Below, one piece after another: positions 58,300 to 64,000 of a stretch of 64,000 nucleotides of DNA. The notes below the pieces were generated by a model. The model ran no database searches. It had not been told where the DNA came from and was given only the letters and a program-made list of their open reading frames with translations. The first letter of the stretch is position 1. Each line of letters starts with the position of its first letter. A program made the translations under genes and the position numbers. Origin of the DNA: Hansfordia pulvinata (Eukaryota > Ascomycota > Sordariomycetes > Xylariales); the NCBI GenBank assembly GCA_006538405.1, contig BJKQ01000006.1, positions 2,565,001-2,629,000 on the forward strand, read 5' to 3'.

Positions 58300-61200
58300 G
58301 GAGAGCGCAGTTCTTATTTATTAAGTAAGGGCCGTATTAAATAATCCTTAATACCTGCCTCCTTTTACGCTTTAAGCCGGTCGCGTCCTCCTTTATACCG
58401 GTGTCCTTATTAAAGGTTCGTTACGACTTCTTTAAGCCCTCTTATAACGTTGAAATCTTTATTAACTTTTATCCTCCTTAAGTAAGCCCCTTATTTCTTA
58501 ATAAGTTTCCTTTAAGTTTTTAATAAACCCTTAATTAACTTATAATAAAATAGCCCTTTTAAGTAATAAGCTATCTTTAACTTATAATAATAAATATCAC
58601 GGTAAGTAAAAGGTAAATTAAAAAAGGCGCGACCTTACTTTTTCTTTATATAAAGCGCGCGGTTACTTAATTAATAAAGCGATCGGTTAATTAAAACGTA
58701 AAGAGTTTTTAACGATTATTACCGTGCGTTAAATATAAGCGCGTTACATATATTATTAAAAGGTGTTTTTAGCTTTATTATATATTTTTTATAACCTTAC
58801 TTAACCTTATTAATACTTTTTATATTATTATTTATATTATAAATAACTTTACCGTTTATTACTTACACGTGTATAAGTGTGCTTAAAACGTTATTAAAAG
58901 GTATAAAAGCGCTTTTAATAAGAGTATAAAACCTTTCCCCTTTTCCGCGCTCTTCCTTTTTTTTCCTTTTTTATTTTCACCTTATTATTACTTAATATAT
59001 TATTTATTTTTTTATATACTTTTCGTTATATCCTTTTATTAAGCGTGTTATAAAAGGTTTTAAGTTTATTAATACTTTAATTATACTTAAGGTTAACTTT
59101 ATACGCGTATTATCGGCTTTATTTTCTTTTTCACGCTTATTTTATTTATCCTTTATTCCTTTAACTCTTTTAATAGCTTTTTTCCTTACTTATCTCCTTT
59201 TTTAAGTTCCTTTTAACCCTTTATCGCTTTATACTTAACTTCGCGTTATTTCCGCCTTAATTTATAAGTTAAAGCGGCGCGCGTTATTTATAAGTATAAT
59301 TTTAAGCTTTTTTTTCTTTCTTTACTTAATCCTTAACCTTTTTATCTTCTTTTTAAGTTTCCTTTATCCCTTTACGTTTTAACCGGCTTATTTCCTTTTT
59401 TTACACCTTTTTTACCTTAATTTTACCTTATTTTCACTACTTTTATAAGCCCTTATTTTTACTTATTTTCGTAATTCTTATAATCGCTCGTTTTATTATA
59501 ATTTACGAGTACGGTTATATACTTTCTTTTATAATTATCGTTTTAATAAACACGTAAATAATTTCTTTAATATTTCTTATAAGTTATAAGCGTCCTTATT
59601 TTTTAATTACTTATAAATCGCCTTTTTAATACTTAATTTTTATTTCTTATAAATCGCCCTTTTAACGTTTAATTACCGTTACTTATTAACTTTTTATATC
59701 TTTATAAAGAATTCGTTAAAGAACCGTCCTTTTCCTTTATTTTATCTTTTTTTACCTTCGCCGCTCGTTCATTATTTTTTTATTAAGATAATCTTAAAGT
59801 ATTATACTTTTTTAATTTAATAAAAAGAAACGTAATACTTTAAAGCTTTATAAATATAAGTACTTTTTAATATTACTTTATAAGGTTACGGTTAACTTTT
59901 TTAAAAGATCCTTTTTACCTTATTTATATTATACTTTACTTATACTTAAACACTCGTAATAAGTTTTTAAAGAACCTTAAAAACTCGTTTTAAAATATCG
60001 CTCCCTTTTAAGGTAATCGTATTTTAAATAAATCGTGTCCTTATTATTATAATTTTAACGTAAGTTTCTTAAAGGTTTATAATAAGGGTATTATTAACTT
60101 TATAATAAGGTTATAATTATAAATATAAGCGTTATATTAATTAATATAAGTTTAATTATAAGCCGGTTTATTTCTTAATTTTTTTAAGTAATTTATTATT
60201 AATTTACTTAAATTTTTAACTTATATTAAGTTATTACCGTGTAAGTGCTTTTTAAGCTTTTTAACGCACATGTCTTTACCGTTTTTAAAAAGGACTTTAA
60301 ATAAAAAGAGCTTTTTTAAGATTACTTATAAAAGAAGTCTTATATTATCGCTTACGTTAAGGCTTTATTAAAAGAACGTTAAGAACTTAACGTGGTTATA
60401 ACTTATTAAAAGTGTAAAGATAAGCTTATTCGCTTAATTAAAATCTTAATATATATAAGTTTTATCGCGATAAGTATAATAATTTTTTATTAAAAGTTCG
60501 TTATTAATTATTTTAAAAATCTTTATAAAAGCTTATTACCTTTAAGATTAATAAGTTAAAAGCTCGCCGCGCGCTTATTACGGCCTTAAAAAAAAGGGCT
60601 TATAACCTTTATTTATATACCCCTTTAAAATAAAAAGTATTTAAGATTATTAAAAAGGTTATTAAAAGCTTATAAAAAGGTTATATTAATAAGGACACCG
60701 TTAAGGTTATTAAAAGTTTATAAGTAAATCACGTTAAGGCGTTTAAAAAGGTCGTTAAAGAAGACACGTAATAAAAGGAAAATATTAAGGGTTAAAAGTA
60801 AATTCGTAAGTAATTTATAAAAAGTTTATTAAAAGTTTATAAATAAAACGTAATAAGTTCTTTAATTTAAATAAAAAGTAAGGATTAAATTAATTCTTTA
60901 ACGATAAGTCGTTAAAAGTTCTTAATTACCCCCTTTTATTACCTTATAAGTAAATAAAAAAGTTAAAAGAATCGTAAGCTTATCTTTCGCCCGATTTTTA
61001 AATAACCTTTTCGCTCTTTTATTACGTTTTCGCTTTATATTATAATTTTACTTTTTTAATTTTCTTTTTATAATCCCGCTTTAATTAATTATTTATATTA
61101 CACGCTTATACTTAATTATTATTATTTTTATTATAACCTTATTATTTTAATAAGTAATATTTATTCCTTATTATTTTTTTATAATTTAAAATACGCTTTA

Positions 61201-64000
61201 CCTTTTATTAATCATTATCCCTTTTAATAAAAGTTATTAATTAAGTTATTAAAAGTTCGCCTTACTTTTACCGGAAAGGTTTTAAGTTTAAAACGTTAAA
61301 GACGTTATATAAGCGGTATTATAAAAGTAAAATAACACGGTAAGTTAACCTTTATATACTTATTACGGCCTTAATTAAAAACGGACTTAAATACTTATTA
61401 ATAAGTTTTTTATTAAATCGATATTAATTAATGTTTTTTATAAAAATAAGTATTATATTTTTAAAGGTAAAAGGTTAAATAATACGTTTTTTATTATATT
61501 ATTTCTTTTATATCTTTTAATTATACCTTAATAAATTCGTAACGACTTTACGGTCTTTTATTAATTTACTTATTTACTTTTTTACTTATTATAATATTAA
61601 AAGGCGTAAAGTAATAAATACTTTTAATAAATCGGTTAATTAATAACTTAATAAGATTTTTATAAGGTTACGGCCGTGCGATAAGTGCGTTATAATATTA
61701 TAAGCTTATTTTATATATAATAACCGGTTTATTTAATCGTTTTATTTATAATTATTAAAAATACGTAAGTAATACTTAAAGGTTTAATTTTACCGCTCCG
61801 TTTACCCGTTTATTTATAAGTAAAAGGCCGTGTTAAGCCTCCGCTTAATTTATAAAAGGTTATTAAAAGTTCCTTAAAAGTAAAACGTGAAAAAGGAGCC
61901 TTTATTAAACGTGATTCCCTTTAAGAACTTATAATATAAAAACATATAATTTAATAATAAGCTTATAAGGTCGGTTACTTTTAATATCTTTATTATAAGC
62001 ATATAAAACGCGTACTTTAAAAATCGATAAATAATTATTAATACGTTATCAATTACCTTTTTTAATAATAATAATAAGTTTAAAAGGCTGGTAATAAAGT
62101 TTATAATTATCTTTTTAAACGGTGTTAAAAGTGTAAGGAGGGCGTTAAGGGTTTTATACGGCTTATAATATTTAAATTTTATATATTAATAAGTTATATA
62201 TATTTTAATATATACCTTTATATTTTTCTTTATAAATAATTAAAAATACGTTACGGCCACTTTATAAATTATCTTTAAGGTTCTTTAATATCTTATTAAA
62301 GGTTAATCGTGATAATATTAAATGATTTTTATAATAAGCGGGTGTTTATCCGGGATATAAAGTCTTCCTTTTCATTATAATAAGCCTGTTTTATCTTAAT
62401 TTTAAGCTTTTTTATCACGGGTTTTTAATAACTTTACTTATTCCCTTTTTTAAGTAAATAAGTCCTTTATTTATACCTTATAAACGGCCTTTTTTATCGT
62501 AAGTAACGGCGCGTTAAAAGCGATTATCGTGACCTTAATAAACTTTATTAAGAACTTAAAGAGCACTTTTTAATTTACCTTTACTTTTTCGTTTTTATTA
62601 TTATACTTTAAACGGTAAGATAAGCCGTTAATAAGGTTTAATTTATTAAGCTTATAAATAATATTAAAGTTAAAGTTTATTAATAAACTTATTTAATACA
62701 CTTATTTTATATTAAGTTAAGCCTTTATAACGAAGTATTAATAATTTAAATAATCGGATAAGACCTTTATTATATATTATATATAATTAAAGTAATACCT
62801 TTATTATTTAAAAGCATACACGATTATAAGCAGCTTAAAGTTTAAAACCTTATAACGAAGTTCCGGCTTTTTTAACTTTCTTAAAATATACGCGATTAAA
62901 TACCACCTTTTTTTAAATAATTAACTTAAAACCGTGCCGATCGTAAATTACGAAATGTTAACTTTTACACGGATAAGTAATTACAGGTTAAAGTAGCGTA
63001 ATATAAGTATATATATAAAAAGGACTTATAATTTATAAAAAGCCTTCTTTATATTAAAAGGTAACCTGTTCTTTATTAAAGTGTTATTATAAAGTAAGTT
63101 TATAAAAGGTATTATTACTTTTACGTAATTCCTTATAAACTTTTTATAAAAGTTAATAAATCTTAAAAATATTTAAATACCTTTAATAAATATAAAGGGT
63201 TTTTAATCTTATATTATTATAACCTTTATAAGGTTTATATAAATTCCTTAAAGGTCGATAACGAACTTAAAGAATATAACTTTATTTTAAAAGAACTCGT
63301 ATTTATTTAAGTTAATATATAGTTTTTACTCTTTTAATCGGTTAAAAACTTTATATATATTTTATAAGTATATAATAAGGTTTATAAAGTAAATAAGAAT
63401 ATCGTTTAAGTAAACGATATATATAACGTTTATTAAACTTATTAACGCGTGATTAATATATCGTTAAAAAGTCGTAAAGGCGTTTATAAGGTTAAAAGGT
63501 ATAATAAGATATTTAAAGTGTTTATACTTTATATAAAAGGCTATTAATTATTTATCACCCTTTTTAATACGTAACCGGTGATATATATTTATTAAATTTA
63601 ACTTTAAAAAGACCTTTACGTTACTTAACGTATTAAAGATCTTATATATTAATAATAACACGGTCCGATCCTTTATTAAAACTTTATTAAAGGCTTAATA
63701 ATTTATATATAATTATAACTTTCCTTTTACTTTTAATATAAATAACACCGGTAAGCTTATTACGCTTTTTAAAGGTTAAATTTACCTTTTTTATAACGTG
63801 TTATCGATATACTTTTTAAAGACTTTTTACTTATATATTAAAAGCGAATAAATAAGGCTTAAAAAAGGCTTCGCTTCCTTTATTAAGTTAATTAAGTGCT
63901 TTAAATAATAATAATTTAAAAGGTTTACCGCGTTATTTTTATTAAATACGTTTATAAAATCCGTGAACTTATTAAAAATAAGCGGTAAGATCGTTTTAAG
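58300..64000. repeat. AT-rich RIP-mutated repeat block
   Basis: From about 58300 to the window end the sequence is extremely AT-rich, with no open frame above about 60 codons. CpA and TpG are almost absent (roughly one per 60-base line), TpA is very abundant, and CpG is kept (many GCG, ACG, CGCGCG). This is the signature of repeat-induced point mutation (CpA to TpA on both strands), not of plain AT drift. Pyrimidine-rich (about 58.9-59.5 kb) and purine-rich (about 60.3-61.0 kb) tracts on the plus strand could be relics of transposon coding strands. The original element cannot be named, and the block continues beyond the window. Confidence 0.88.

Noticed and set aside
58300..64000. Mitochondrial DNA insertion as explanation of the AT-rich block
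   Set aside because: Mitochondrial sequence would not lack CpA/TpG so specifically while keeping CpG, and no mitochondrial gene or RNA was recognised.

Overview
The window is nuclear DNA of a filamentous ascomycete (Pezizomycotina). A Sordariomycete is my best guess, from gene content and style rather than from a marker. The support is GC-rich genes with short GT-AG introns (about 37-225 bp), typical fungal families (Fur-type NCS1 permease, F-box and DUF7730-like proteins, a BRCT-WGR-PARP protein, an NTase-ankyrin giant), and a right end mutated in the pattern of repeat-induced point mutation (RIP). No bacterial, organellar, CRISPR or plasmid feature is visible, and I found no convincing tRNA or rRNA gene.

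Layout. From 1 to 9.6 kb lie a secreted alpha/beta hydrolase (+), an F-box protein (-) and a nucleobase/allantoin-type permease (-). Each carries an apparent one-base frameshift in a short C/G run. From 9.6 to 13.4 kb I see no gene. From 13.4 to 22.1 kb lie NSA2 (-) and mitochondrial bL21 (+), back to back, then the spindle-checkpoint kinase Mps1 (-, two apparent frameshifts) and ribosomal protein P2 (-). From 22.1 to 25.1 kb is gene-free. From 25.1 to 45 kb is a dense housekeeping block: SPT2 (+), PARP (+), a NUFIP1-like CCCH protein (-, one apparent frameshift), RNA polymerase III subunit RPC8/Rpc25 (+), EMC3 (-), signal peptidase subunit SPC2 (+), MMS19 (-) and MTD1 (+). From 45 to 56.7 kb lie a DUF7730-like protein (-), a roughly 1,789-residue protein joining a nucleotidyltransferase-like domain to ankyrin repeats (+), a second F-box-like protein (+) and a 101-residue secreted protein (-). 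Tandem repeats follow at 57.4-57.7 kb. From about 58.3 kb to the window end the sequence is extremely AT-rich, with no long ORF, almost no CpA/TpG and abundant TpA, as expected of a RIP-destroyed repeat block.

Several housekeeping genes sit in divergent pairs that share a promoter: NSA2/mL21, NUFIP-like/RPC8, EMC3/SPC2 (both ER protein biogenesis) and MMS19/MTD1.

The points most worth checking are these: six apparent one-base frameshifts, all in C or G runs and some in genes expected to be essential, which points to assembly error; the NTase-ankyrin protein with its 29-nt exon; survival of CpA mainly as CpApC in the RIP block; a recurring TACGAGTA 8-mer found almost only outside exons; and the small secreted protein close to the RIP boundary. 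Exon coordinates were derived by hand from splice consensus and frame. Family names come from recognition of conserved motifs, not from a database search.
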